NCBI RefSeq assembly: GCF_032854445.1
Contig: NC_088303.1
Span: 22,761,501-22,825,500, forward strand
Length of the DNA stretch: 64,000 nt
Reading direction: 5' to 3'
Origin: Liolophura sinensis
Taxonomy: Eukaryota > Mollusca > Polyplacophora > Chitonida > Chitonidae
Below, piece after piece: positions 33,121 through 44,519 of the stretch (position 1 is its first letter; every line of letters begins with the position of its first letter). Below the pieces are notes generated by a model. It did not search any database, was not told where the DNA came from, and saw only the letters and a program-made list of their open reading frames with translations. Position numbers and translations under genes: made by a program.

Positions 33121-33226
33121 GCGTTTACATGGTTTTGATGTAGTGTGACTGGGTGGTGTCGTTTTATTTTGACTGGGGGACTCGTGCAGTATGATTGGGT
33201 GGTAAATAGTGCCAATGTACTTAAAC
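33121..33226 (+). repeat. Second copy of the 106-bp duplicated segment
   Basis: One mismatch to 30533-30638. It is followed at once by the 30-bp minisatellite, whose unit also contains GTGACTGGGT and TGGTGTCA. Confidence 0.92.
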
Positions 33227-33239
33227 TGTGTGGTGCATG

Positions 33240-33815
33240 ATATCGCACACTGCCTGGGTTACTCATGGTGTCGGCCACAGTAAATGGATAACACATTGTG
33301 TCGAATGCAGTGACTGGGTTACACATGGTGTTAGACACAGTCACCGGGTTCAAGTGGTGTCGGATGCAGTCACTGGGTTACATATGGTGTCAGATGCAGT
33401 CACTGGGTTACATATGGTGTCATACATTGTGACTGGGTTTCACATGGCGTCATACACTGTGACTGGGTCACACATGGCGTCACACACTGTGACTGGGTTA
33501 CACATGTCATATATCGTGACTGGGTTACACATGGTATCATACACTGTGACTCTTACACATGGCACCATACACTGTGACAGGGTTACACATAGCGTCATAC
33601 ACTGTGAATGGATTACACATTGTGTCATACTTTGTGACTGGGTTCCACATGGTGTCATACTTTGTGAATGGGTTACACATGGTGTCATACACTGTGACTG
33701 GGTTACACATGGTGTTATACACTGTGACTGGGTTACACAAGGCATCATAAACCGTGACTGGGTTACACATGGTGTAATACCCTCTGACTGGGTTACACAT
33801 GGTTTCATTCAGGCA
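33240..33815. repeat. 30-bp minisatellite, about 19 copies
   Basis: The unit is GACTGGGTTACACATGGTGT then CATACACTGT. The first copies (33240-33330) are strongly diverged and grade into regular ones. Because the unit is a multiple of three, long open frames exist on both strands (up to 204 codons); these have no start context, domain or composition of a gene. Confidence 0.93.
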
Positions 33816-33933
33816 CATGGTGTTGGTGTAGGCCTACTGTAAGAAAAGTGGTGAATTGGAAGCATTCATGCCCATTGTAGGCGAAGATGTAAATATATCG
33901 TGCTTTGGCGCTCTAAAAGTGTGTAGAAATGGA

Positions 33934-34308
33934 GATGTAAATAGTGAGCGAGTGAGTGCTTAGGGTTTAAACGTCGTACACAACAGTTTTTCAGTCATAT
34001 GACGACGAAGGAGTCCTTGGAGTGTATGTACGTGTAATGTGCCTCCTTGAAGCAGGACGGATTTCCTGCCGCTCTTTTATCTAGTGCTGCTTCACTGAGA
34101 CGACTTACCGAAGGCAAGTAACCCGCCCCGCCCGAGCCATTATACTGATACGTGTCAACCAGTCGTTGCACCATCCCCTTCATGCTGAAGCCAAGCGAGG
34201 AAGTTACAAGCGAGGAAGTCTTAGGTGAGACCCTACCCAGGATTTACCTTTCCCGAAGCAGAAGCCCTACCAACTGAACCATAGGGGCAGGTCCGATGTA
34301 AATAGTGA
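33934..34308 (-). mobile_element. Full-length SINE family B (subtype 2) with target-site duplication
   Basis: The element at 33948-34294 (347 bp) lies between 14-bp repeats GATGTAAATAGTGA (33934-33947 and 34295-34308). On the minus strand: head TGCCCCTATGGTTCAGTTGG (A box), GGTAAATCCTGGG, AACTTCCTCGCTTGGCTTCA, GTATCAGTATAATGGCTCGG, CTTACC-side block CTTGCCTTCGGTAAGTCGTC, TCAGTGAAGCAGCACTAGAT, then tail GTCGTCATATGACTGAAAAA, GTACGACGTTTAAACCCTAA and GCACTCACTCGCTC. It is the best complete copy of this family here. Confidence 0.93.
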
Positions 34309-35679
34309 AAATACAGAAAATACAGAAGTGTGTAGAAATGGAGATGTAAATCGTGTCAATATCATAAGAGCTGTAAAAGTGTGTAGTCATTATTATGGAA
34401 ACGGACATGGCGAAACAAGTATGGAGCTATTTACGAAAATGGCTCTTATGAGGTTGTAAAATTATGGAACTAGCTATAACTAGGAGCCATGGGTTTAAAA
34501 GCGCTCTGGTTATTGTGCAGTGCAGTTGCAGGATTATAAGCCCCACGTATTGGCCCCACGAATACGGGTCCACAGGTCTAACGATTCCCTGACGTATCAA
34601 GCAGAACTGACCCACCCTTACTAGTGGTGTTAAACGGTAGGTCCAACGGATCTGTGACTATGGACTATCGACTTTCGATCATTTTGTATCATGCAGTTCA
34701 AGAGTTTGAACGAACAACTCTAAAAAAATTTTATTTCATAACTTGACCGGTATTTTAGGAAGTTAGCATTTCGGTTCACAATAGCGATGCTGTAGTCGGG
34801 TTTACATACCCAAATAGAAGAAAACCTTACGGAGATACTAAAACACGCCGCACACCGTACACTCTAAAACGGGAATTACTTCGGTAAATCGGTGACAATT
34901 TTACCACCTCACAAATTCCCTCATAGGATACGCTCCCAGAATCCGAAAATATAGAACCGAGAAGCTACGAAGGTATGGACCTGACAAAGAGCGGTAAAAG
35001 TCATTCGCAATGCTTTACTTATGTGCGAATGTAAATGACCATTAGATGGGGTGTTTGGAGTTGCCAAAGTTTTGCCTTTGCCTGGGACGTGATCTTGGAT
35101 GAGATGCCGGTGTTGATGACGAGTCGAGCAGACGGGAAGAAAATATACCGAAAATTGAGGAGCAAAGGTCGAGAAGTTGATAGACGTGAAAACGACTGGA
35201 AAGTTAGCAGGATGTAGAGAGGCGCGTGGCAAGGTGTCATAAAGCTATCATCACCACGACCAATGTTGATGTTTACTACTTGCAGGGGGCCTCTGGGTTT
35301 GCTCGAAGCTTCCAGACTGGATCCACCCGGCAGATGGCCCCTGTGGAAGCCTGTACTGAGTTGTGGAATGTCTAGGAACTAAGATCCGTCGTCACAAGAG
35401 TTGTAGGTTAACATGGAGTAATAAAGTGTATAGCTCATTAAGCCATATTGTTCTGTTTAGATTGATTGTGGACCTTATGTCATCCCAGAAGGTTTCCGAA
35501 ATACCAGGTGCTATTTGTTAATACAAGTTGTATCTACCAACGAAAATCCGCTGCGAATCCGAGTGGAGCTGAATTCGAGCTGTCAACCCTAATGCCCTAG
35601 AGCTCTAGTGTCTCTTTCATGCAGAACCTAATGTGGTGGGTTCTGCAGGTACCTCAATGACAAGACTAGAGACAAACTG

Positions 35680-35790
35680 GCTTGTTAAACGCCGTGCTCG
35701 AGAATTGCTCACTTACTTCTGACCAAAACAGAAGACGTTGGATTCGAACACGCGCCCTTATTGGTCCAGGGACTGATAGGCGCAGTAAAC
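35680..35790 (-). repeat. Short composite SINE-like element
   Basis: On the minus strand a B box GTTCGAATCC (near 35735) is followed after about 35 bp by AAGTAAGTGAGCAATTCTCG then AGCACGGCGTTTAAC, recognisably the family A tail. Neither the family A middle nor the family B core is present, so it is a head-plus-tail element or a deletion product. Confidence 0.6.
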
Positions 35791-36979
35791 TAGCTTTCAA
35801 CTGTCGTGGGCAAGTTAGCATAACATACAGCCCATCTGTGTAACGGACATTTTTACATGCTGACAAGAGCCAATATGTCAACGTCAGGTGTCAACGAGCA
35901 AGAAAATATTGTGACACTAGCCTCTTACCGCTGCCACATTTACAACATGTCCTTCACTTGTCACACCGCTCAAGTGTTATACTATTCTTGTAGAAGTGGC
36001 GTAAATAATCAGTGTCGATGTATGTATCTTTCCCAAATGACGAAGTGCTCCAGCACACCTAGAACTAACAAAACGTTATTTTAACCAGATAACGGGTAAA
36101 ACACATCATTTTATAAAACATGTATGATTAATTAGGCTGCATGACGAGAAAAGTGGTAACAATTGTGCATTTTATGAGTACCAAATTTGCCACAGGAACA
36201 CACCAATATTTTGGTCAAATCTATATAGTGGGCCATGGCAGATTTCGCCGTTCACATAAATGCGCAATATTTTTACTATATGCCGCCTCATTATGTGAAA
36301 CTGGTGGACTTTCTTTTATTAAAGTATTTGAGATTGTGAGAAAATATTTCTACTTAAAGTTTCTAATTTTTTTCTTATCTTGACAATACACTCAGTTATC
36401 ACATTATCAGAAAATCGTCATGTATCATCCTCTCAGGACTCCTCGTCGTCATATACTAGTAACTGACAAATTAAAAACAAAAACACGACGGTAAACCGAC
36501 ACATCCATACATATATCAACATGTATCACACTAAATTTCAAAACTCTGTATACGTAATAGATTTTCTTAGTTTGACAATACATACGGCTATCATGTTAAC
36601 ATAAAAAGTCCGCTAATCTTTCCCTTTTATATTAAACGTAATAGATTGCATCTCATAATTTGTTTTAGACAGAACTGCCTACCATCAATGTTTTACGAAA
36701 GTACTTTGAGGCACTTTTATGGCCTTTATTGACTGATAATAAACCCAGATATTTGTGTATAAAATGACATCTTCGGATATCATAAAATATATGGATCAGA
36801 AGTTATATCTTGATGATGTAGTGTCAAATACAGAATGGCATCTTTATTTTTAAAAACCCCTAGTTTTTTTCACCACCAGGCGTGCCATTGGTCTCGTCGT
36901 GTAGTTCAACACGATGTTAAAACTTGAATTTATACTGAGAAGCCGGTTAAGGACATCATCGTACCATCGTAAGCTGGAG

Positions 36980-37560
36980 GAGGTGTACGTCTTTAGTGAC
37001 GTTGTACAGCCGTTGTACGGCACCTGTTGCCGTAAGCTATTGGGCCCGGTTTCATGAAGCGCACTGAGTTAAGTAAGCCCTAAACTACCATGGCAACCTA
37101 AGTTGTAGAGATATAAAGTGCACTTAGCTAAGGGATGCTTAACGCTAAGTACGCTTGATTAAACCGGTCCCTGGGCAACGGTGAGGAATGTACATCGTTT
37201 CGGTGACGCAGTAAGGACGTTGTATAGCGTTGGTGCCGTGAAGGTACTGTGCAGCGGTGAAGCATGTACATTGTTTGTTGACTTACACCGGCGGTGTACA
37301 TGGTGAAGGTATTGTATAAGATATTGTACAGGTCTGGTGCAGGCGTCGGTGGCGTTAAGTAGATGACGTACAATGGCGGCGATGTATACCTTGGGTCTAT
37401 GGGGTTATGAAAGGGCGATGCTGATTGTGTCATTGGCCTGCTTGTAGAACTATAAGCTGTAACCGTTATTTCCCTGTTCAAGTGGCTCTGGATGCCTGTG
37501 AATAACAGGAGAGCTTCTCGAAGAGACAAGTGTTGCGGTTAGGGTGCAACGTTGTACCGT
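36980..37560. repeat. Degenerate GTTGTAC-rich repeat region
   Basis: Short motifs such as GTTGTACGGC, GTTGTATAGCG, GTTGTACCG and GGTGTACATGG recur irregularly, usually 20-40 bp apart, with GGTG blocks between them. It looks like an old minisatellite interrupted by the small inverted-repeat element at 37.04-37.18 kb. Confidence 0.5.
37042..37176. mobile_element. MITE-like element with terminal inverted repeats
   Basis: The left end GGGCCCGGTTTCATGAAGCG pairs with the complement of the right end TTGATTAAACCGGTCCCTGG (shared CCGGTTT.AT.AAGC). The interior is also partly palindromic (TTAAGTAAGCCCTAA and GGGATGCTTAACGCTAAG). At 135 bp it fits a non-autonomous DNA transposon. I could not identify a clear target duplication. 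Confidence 0.65.
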
Positions 37561-38033
37561 TGTACGGCCGGCCAGGTAAAGCAATGCTGTGTTTTCATAT
37601 TTTTTGCAAAGTTTTCACGAGAATGCGGGAAGTGTATAGCCTCAAACCTGTCAGAGACTGACGGCAAACTACAAATCTGACAACTTCACATAAATCATTT
37701 CTGAAAGAATAGCTTGTACGAAGAGGGGGCAAACGGAACAAACGTTACACTCAATTGCCCCGTATATTTTACAGCTCTTCATGCAGTTTTCAAGAGTTCT
37801 GCTCCTTAACGCCTAAGATAATAAAAATAATATTTGCTTTCTGAGCTGTTGCAGACCAAGGCAATTCCACACAAAAGGTTCGTGTGTGAGTCTCTAACTC
37901 GTGACAAAGTATACCGTATTTCACCTAAAATTTAGCATATTTCAAGTAACACATTTTGCTTGAACCCCGATTTGATTCATCTTCCCTATACAGGGCAACT
38001 TTAAGGTTTTATTCTGAAGTTTGATTAATTTCT

Positions 38034-38253
38034 TATCCGTTGGCAGCCAGCATTATGGTGGGTGGAAACCGAGCAGAGCACGGTGAAAGCACACGACCTT
38101 TCGCAGTTTACTAGCAGACTTTCCCACGTACGGCGGAAGAGGAAACCAGCATGAGCTGGACTTGAACTCACACCGACCGCATTAATGAGAGGCTCTTGGG
38201 TCATTGCACCGCGCTGCAATGACGCTAACAGCATCGGCTACGGAAGCACCCCG
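38034..38253 (-). repeat. SINE family A copy lacking its tail
   Basis: GGCAGCCAGCATTATGGTGG, AGCATGAGCTGGACTTGAAC and AGAGGCTCTTGGGTCATTG identify family A. The tail block is absent and the head ends in a scrambled tRNA-like segment. It lies 150 bp from a much better preserved copy. Confidence 0.88.
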
Positions 38254-38386
38254 CCAAATGATTATATAAATTGTTATGTAATTTCTATGATGATGTCCAT
38301 TAGTCAGTGTGTTTTTGTTATGAATTCTCCACGGTTAGGAAAACACTACTCTGCAAACTGAAGCACCAACGGACAGACAGAAAGCT

Positions 38387-38668
38387 CCATTCGTACTTTT
38401 TTTTTTTTTGATTGGTGTTTTACGCCGTACTCCAGAATATTTCACTTATACGACGGCGGCCAGCATTATGGTGGGTGGAAACCGGGCAGAGCCCGGGGGA
38501 AACCCACGACCATCCGCGGGTTCCCACCTTCCCACATACAGCCAGAGAGGAAGCCAGCATGAGCTGGACTTGAACTCACATCGACCGCATTGGTGAGAGA
38601 CTCCTGGGTCATTACGCTGCGCTAGCGCGCTAACCAACTGAGCCACGGAGGCCCCCATTCGTACTTTT
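38387..38668 (-). mobile_element. Near full-length SINE family A with target-site duplication
   Basis: The element at 38401-38654 is flanked by 14-bp repeats CCATTCGTACTTTT (38387-38400 and 38655-38668). The minus strand gives GGGGCCTCCGTGGCTCAGTT, GGTTAGCGCGCTAGCGCAGC, B box GAGTTCAAGTCC, AAACCCGGGCTCTG-type middle and AAGTGAAATATTCTGGAGTA with CGGCGTAAAACACCAATC. It ends in a plain A run, not the AAAT repeats of the other copies. About ten bases of the middle (the TGCCAGCAACC block) are altered. Confidence 0.94.
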
Positions 38669-38869
38669 AGACAAGCCACAAATAATATACGATGATATGT
38701 ACACTTTATTGTTTATATTACACAATGTATAAAAATCTTCTTATATAGACATATACAGATAACATAACATACCTTGTCTTTTTTTATTGTAACAAGTTGC
38801 GTAATTGACTTGGCAAAAAGCTAATGATTTCCGTACAGCAAAGATCACCCAAAATACACCTGGCTGTAG

Positions 38870-39250
38870 TTCATACTTCTCCACAAAGAACGCATGGTCA
38901 CAAGGTTCATGCGTGAACCTAACCACATAAAACGTATAGTTACATGGTTCACGCTTGAACCTAACCACAAAGAAGGCATAGTTACAAGGTTCATACGTGA
39001 ACTTAACCACAAGGAAACGCATGATTAGAAGGTTCATATGTGGAGTAAATCACAAAGAACTCATGGCTACAAAGTTCACACGCGAACTTAACCTCAAAGA
39101 ACACATAGTTACAAGGTTCATATGTGAACTTAACCACAAAGAACGCACTGTTACAAGATTCATACGTGAACTTAACCACAAAGAACGCACTGTTACAAGA
39201 TTCAATCGTGAACTTAACCACAAACAACACACGGTTACAAGGTTCACACC
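38870..39250. repeat. 42-bp minisatellite, about 9 copies
   Basis: The unit is AACCACAAAGAACGCATAGT, TACAAGGTTCATACGTGAAC, TT. At 14 codons per unit it stays open on both strands (NHKERTVTRFIREL repeats on +), giving false open frames of up to 98 codons. Confidence 0.93.
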
Positions 39251-41934
39251 ACTTTTGATGAACGCCATATGCTTCTCATACATATCATAATGTATAAAAC
39301 CCAGACTCAAAGTTTACATAGCTTGTGTGGTTACATTTCTGTTCAACCAAGTCAATGTTTGTAGGAACTTTTTGGATTTAATGGAGTGAGTGAGTGAGTG
39401 AGTGCTTGGAGGTATTTAATGGAATACTACGATGTGTTTGAATTTTTTAGGTCTTGGTATCTTCATTAAAGTTCAAGTCTGTAGCCAAACGTGTCTGGTA
39501 GGCCTATTGGCTACATGCAACTAGCCTATTTCATTCTTATAATCAGGTATTACCATGCAAATGAATTATTTAATATTGTTTGCACGATTATTTACTGATT
39601 TTGAGCACAGATTTTTTTTCATATTTTTTAATCCAAAAATTTTAGATTTGATTGAAAACTAGTTTCTTAAACATATAAAATGATATATAACATTATTAAT
39701 TCTGCTACAAACTGCATCTTAAAGTTAAAAGGTAAAAATGGATCAAAACGTATATCTCTTTTATATAAACAAAGCAGTTTTTGACCATCATCATTATCAT
39801 GTCCTTATTCCATTTAGCATCATATACATCCTAAGTCAACAAAATAACACATATTATTCTGACTGAATGACAATTATAGAACCAATTTGTACAATTGTAA
39901 CAAAAACTACAGATATATTTATCAACAGACATTTTTCCAAAATCAACCCGTATTTCTTGCAAAGTACATGTATCAACGTGTTTTTAAGGTTTTAGGAAGC
40001 GAACATCATTCTATTCCAGTCTCGGTTACAACCAGCTTCCAAGTCATGCACTGTAACCAGATAGGGAAGTTAAAGAGGTTTTCTCTAAAGGAGAACAGCT
40101 GTTGATTGTCCTACAGAAATACTTCTTTGCCACTGTGGTCAAAGTTTGTTAACTCCACACATTTGCGATTCGTAACAACTCATCAAAGCAATTAGAAATA
40201 AACGTGCACTCAACAGGTCCTGCCTGAAAGCCTCACGTCCACATCATCTATCGGAGAGTGTGAAAATTAAGTCCATTCGTATGTTTTAGGAAGTGTTTTC
40301 CCGCTTTACTTTTGTCTGACGAAACTGCTTCCGTTAATTGTTGTTATTCATAATACTTCCCTCAATCAGTTTCGATTTGGACAAAAAAAGAAAACGTAGT
40401 TCCGTGTAAGAAGATAATCATAACCCTTCACAAACATGTCTAAATGTTGTGCTTTTTTTAAATTGAAGTTAAGCGAAGAACTCATGTGGAGTGTGGCAAA
40501 GTTTATGCATATTTGTTTTAGCTTGGATGGTACTTTTTACCTGGTTTTCACACCTAATGGCTCCCTTCATTGAATTCAACACAATTCATTATGCACAAAT
40601 ACGCAACACCTGTGTTTGCAGTCAAATGCAATATCTTATAGTTATGATAACCACGCCATATATGCTCTCATTGACAACACTTCTCCACATCATCTGGCAT
40701 AAAGACACTATCACTGAAATACCTGCCTTCAGTTTAGAGATCTTCAGATTTTTCGTGATCAGCCGTGATATCTGCACTTAGTCCTCACCTTGCACTTGAC
40801 TGCGCTGCACGCACGTGCTTCTGTTTGAACCAGATTACCAAATATCAGCCTGAATACAACAAGCTAACTAATTTCCCCTCTACTCTAGCTCCCATCCAGA
40901 CGTGAGAACACACAAATTGAGGAGGCGACCTAATGACGTTCCCATCTGCCGAGGGAAATATATCACTGACACTGGGTGCTCTGCGGACTGGTCTGCCCCT
41001 CTTTTACGTCCTCTTCTCAGGCACATCAAGCCCCGTTTTTAATAGACAGTCTTGAAAACGTATAAACACAGAAGCTGTGTGCATCTATTGGCGAAGCGCC
41101 CCATTACCCGCCTCTCCAGATATCAAGGGGAAGCCATAAAGTGTATCACTTTAATGTAAATAGCCTTGGAGTCAGAATAAAACTTTGACGCACGCCACTC
41201 CCAGCTTGTAAACCCCGTTTCAAAGGCAGGCGCTCGAAAACACATGATAATCTACAGTACATTAACTCACTGGCATTGACTGTCGAGCATTTTATAACGT
41301 GATGATCAAATAAGGACGGGCTCCAGAAACTTCCAGTGTCGTAAAACTGTTACGCCTTGCCACATGATTCGTCTGAAGGCTTCTCAAGACCTCCCTTTCG
41401 CCCCGCAGTGTCGCGTAAAAGTATCCAGTGGCCTAAAAGCAGCGAGGGCTGTTCTGCGCAAATACTGAAGATACTGCGAAGAGTTGCATATATGTTCTTA
41501 AATTAAAATGTTTGAGAATATTTACACTTATGTACATTTTCACACATGTTCTACAGTTTTGATGTTTGATAATAACCTGGTAATGTCCTTTAAAGAGGGT
41601 TTTCTATGAACATTCATGATCCCATAACGTAGCTATTCCCGACACAACGCGAAAGTTGGTTACATCTGAGGCTGTCACAGCATCACTGTAAGTCACACCC
41701 CCAAGCACTATGCGGTCGACCATATGTGGAACAATGACTTCTGTTAAAACTGTGACGTCTTGTTATATGGTCGACGTTTCTTATATGATTTTAGGAACTG
41801 TTCTGTTGCTTCATTGGATCTCTTACATGAGTTAAGCAAACTATGTTGTTCCTGGAAGAGAAAAAAAAGGTGACGATTTTAAGTCACGTTATTTCAATGA
41901 GCGCTGTAAATGGCATGAGGTAGGCCATTGTGTC

Positions 41935-42408
41935 TCACAAGCACGTGTTTTCGTCCACTATACGTTTGCACTCCTTACACTTCACATAACAGCACCAGTG
42001 AAATTTGCACAAACAGCGTTCAACAATTTCAATTTTTCTTGTTTTGTGACCTCGTCCACAGCACATCAAATCGCAGCCATCGATAGCCTTGGAGGTCCCG
42101 TTACATATCCTTCCCGTTGTCCCTAGTGAGCCTATCTTGGGGTTAGTGTCGCAGTAGTCAGGGGAAGGAACCAAGTAAACCAAATCCTCAGGCGTATGAG
42201 GTTTGAAATTCGCGTTTCGCGGAACCAATCGTTTGGCACTCCCTATTCTTTTGGGACTCAGAGTAACTTCCGTTGCACCGTCAAACTTTTCTTTCAGTCT
42301 TCGACCAATTTCCCGGAAAGAAGGCATGGCTTTCCAGCATGTCTTCATTTCGCATGAACCAGACACTCCGTGACATTTGCACTCGACTTTCATGAGGTCT
42401 TCGACTGA
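41935..42408 (-). CDS. Wnt4: Wnt4 ligand, last coding exon
   Basis: This exon encodes the C-terminal 157 residues and TAG of a secreted, lipid-modified Wnt ligand that signals through Frizzled receptors. The exon opens after TTTTTCAG in phase 0 with [19 protein letters not shown]; the Ser in HGVSGSC is the conserved acylation site of the family, needed for secretion and receptor binding. Further landmarks: [39 protein letters not shown] (a glycosylation site and a strong Wnt4-type signature), CCGRGH and the Cys-rich end [13 protein letters not shown]. Sixteen cysteines lie in this exon. Similarity is better to Wnt4 than to any other subfamily I can recall, hence the symbol. The final residues are ENTCL. 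No defect is seen. Confidence 0.96.
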   Translation of the reverse strand, partial: SVEDLMKVECKCHGVSGSCEMKTCWKAMPSFREIGRRLKEKFDGATEVTLSPKRIGSAKRLVPRNANFKPHTPEDLVYLVPSPDYCDTNPKIGSLGTTGRICNGTSKAIDGCDLMCCGRGHKTRKIEIVERCLCKFHWCCYVKCKECKRIVDENTCL

Positions 42409-44519
42409 CTGAAAAAGACAGCAAACAGATAAATTATAATATGTTTGACAGGACATGAAATATTAAACAATGAACGAACAAATCCGACTCAATGCCACTT
42501 TGGTAATACTGCAGCCTTTGTGGCGAGAGCATGTTTTTATCAGGAGACAGTAATCGTTTAAAGTTCGATAATTATAACATCCAAAATTAAAAACAGACGG
42601 ACATGTTTGAAAACAGCTTAAACGTCAGTTGAAATTCGACGTGTTATATCGTGATGTCCAATACAGGCTACATATGATTCGATACGTTGATATAAAGTTA
42701 ACAAATATTCCTCATATGACTAGTAGCTAATATGATGTTCTTTTAAATAAGGGGCGAAGATTTACAGATTTTGTTCTGGGATCAAAACAAAACAACCACT
42801 GATGTCTACATAGCAATGAAACCAGACTTTAAAGGGGGAGGGGGGTGCCAGCCTGAGATGCCAGGGGTGGGATGACAGTTTAGGAGTGGGGATCAACACA
42901 TGTCCAATTGGCCACACGTAATTTATGAGACCATTAAGATTTTACGCGGTGATAAGACAATGGTTTATGTGAAAGCTTGGTGCAGTAATGTCTGGTTTAA
43001 TGTCACGGTGTGGTCGTTTCCATGGTGGTAAAGGGCTGAGCGTCACGGCCTGATTACCCGAGGGGTTCCTCCCCTCCCACGCAAGGCCATGCACCCACGG
43101 AGCTTACTTACACTCAACCTGTAACAGGCTCTGTAAGATGAGAAAATAATGATCGGGAGCCGGATGAGCTGATGATCAACAACGACAAGATCCTCATGTG
43201 AGGAGTGCCCCATGAGTGATGAATGGGGATATAGTTTAACATAGTTTGATCTAGGGGACGTATACATAAAGTTATGTAAACACGTACAGTGTATGTCGTT
43301 ATCATTGCACAGTATTGCTAAAATCTGAGCTACATTCGTATACCAATCGCCAACTATAACGGCCAGGTTCCAGGTCAATTATCGCAGACCAATTTTCAAA
43401 ACCAAGATTAACATAAACCAACAAGAAAATGTATGAAGTAAGGATTGAGGGTGGAGTCATGTAATTTACAAAAAGCAGTCAACAGTTATCAATGATGTCG
43501 GAGAGACACGAGAAATGGTCAGGGCAACGTGGAAATAACAAGTGCACAAAAAATCAGACTGGTAAAGCAACAGCTTCATTTAAACTACAACCCAACAAGC
43601 TATTATTGCCAAGCAAGTTATTGACCAAACAGTACAGGCTGGCTCACGCTTAGACAATCGGAGACAAGGATGAAAGGTAGGGACTAATTCTCAGCTTGTT
43701 TACGACAAGATGCCTACACAGAAGCATCGGCATGATTTCCTACAATGTTTCAATAGACATATATTGTTTCCACGACCGCATCTCACGTGCGTCGAGGTCA
43801 AAAGATGAGGTCAAGAAGCAATTAGCTCACAAAGATGACGGCAAGAGAGCACAGGTGTGCAGAGAAGGAATAATGAAAGAGTTTTATCTAAAATACCACG
43901 GACACATTGGAACACACCGATGATAAATACAAGCGGATGTGGACTTCCCGTGGATCATTTACCGAGTAGTTCTCCAGGGATACCACAGTTGTGCTACAGA
44001 TGTGCCTAACAAAAAAGACAGTGGTACATGGGTGGATAAATATAATATAGCACAACAAAAACACAACTCACACAGAGTGTATTAAACCCTGTTCAGTGAG
44101 TCTACTCCAAAGCCAGGCAAGGTGTCGACCATTATGTACCCGCTGGAAGCATTCCCTTTTGGGCGGTTTACGAAGGACATGTTAACAGCTTTTTGCCGCA
44201 TGTAATTGTTTCTTCTGCCACACAGTCCCTCCGACTCCACCCATACTTGCAATATCCAAGCATAACAATTTCGTAAAATTAGGTAATGCACTCCTTGAAA
44301 GCCTGAGTTGATTTCAGTAATTTTCCGCATTTTTATCCTGTAGCATACAGAAGGCTTCCATAAATTCTTATATTTCTGTTGCACTATTGTACGCAAGTCT
44401 GCGTCGCTTGCCAGGAATAGGTTGGTGTGAGAAGGTCAATTGACTTTTATTTCAAGCAAAAAACATATTAGGAAATTTTAGTTTCCTTCCTTTCAAACTC
44501 GTCTCTCATGACAACACCT

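Larger units (their letters stand above)
29690..41934. other. Gene-free region between zinc-finger paralogue 2 and Wnt4
   Basis: About 12 kb with no gene I can support. The open frames of 100-200 codons near 33.3-33.8 and 39.0-39.3 kb are minisatellite by-products, and the others lack domains. SINEs, duplications and minisatellites are listed separately. The right-hand 1 kb is probably Wnt4 3' UTR, but the only candidate signal on the gene strand is a variant ATTAAA at 41150-41155. Confidence 0.6.

Noticed and set aside
33228-33842. 204-codon open frame on + and 122-codon frame on - in the same place
   Set aside because: Entirely a product of the 30-bp minisatellite, whose unit is a multiple of three and lacks stops in several frames. 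No domain, start context or flanking exon.
39385-39415. SINE family B tail (GAGTGAGTGAGTGCTTGG)
   Set aside because: Only the simple GAGT repeat and a few adjacent bases match; too little to distinguish from a microsatellite.
40491-40781. 96-codon hydrophobic + strand open frame
   Set aside because: Begins with GTG, has no family resemblance, and sits in AT-rich sequence where Phe/Leu/Ile-rich frames arise by chance.
44082-44396. 104-codon minus-strand open frame upstream of the Wnt4 last exon
   Set aside because: Intronic, no homology to Wnt or any domain, and no splice signals in phase.
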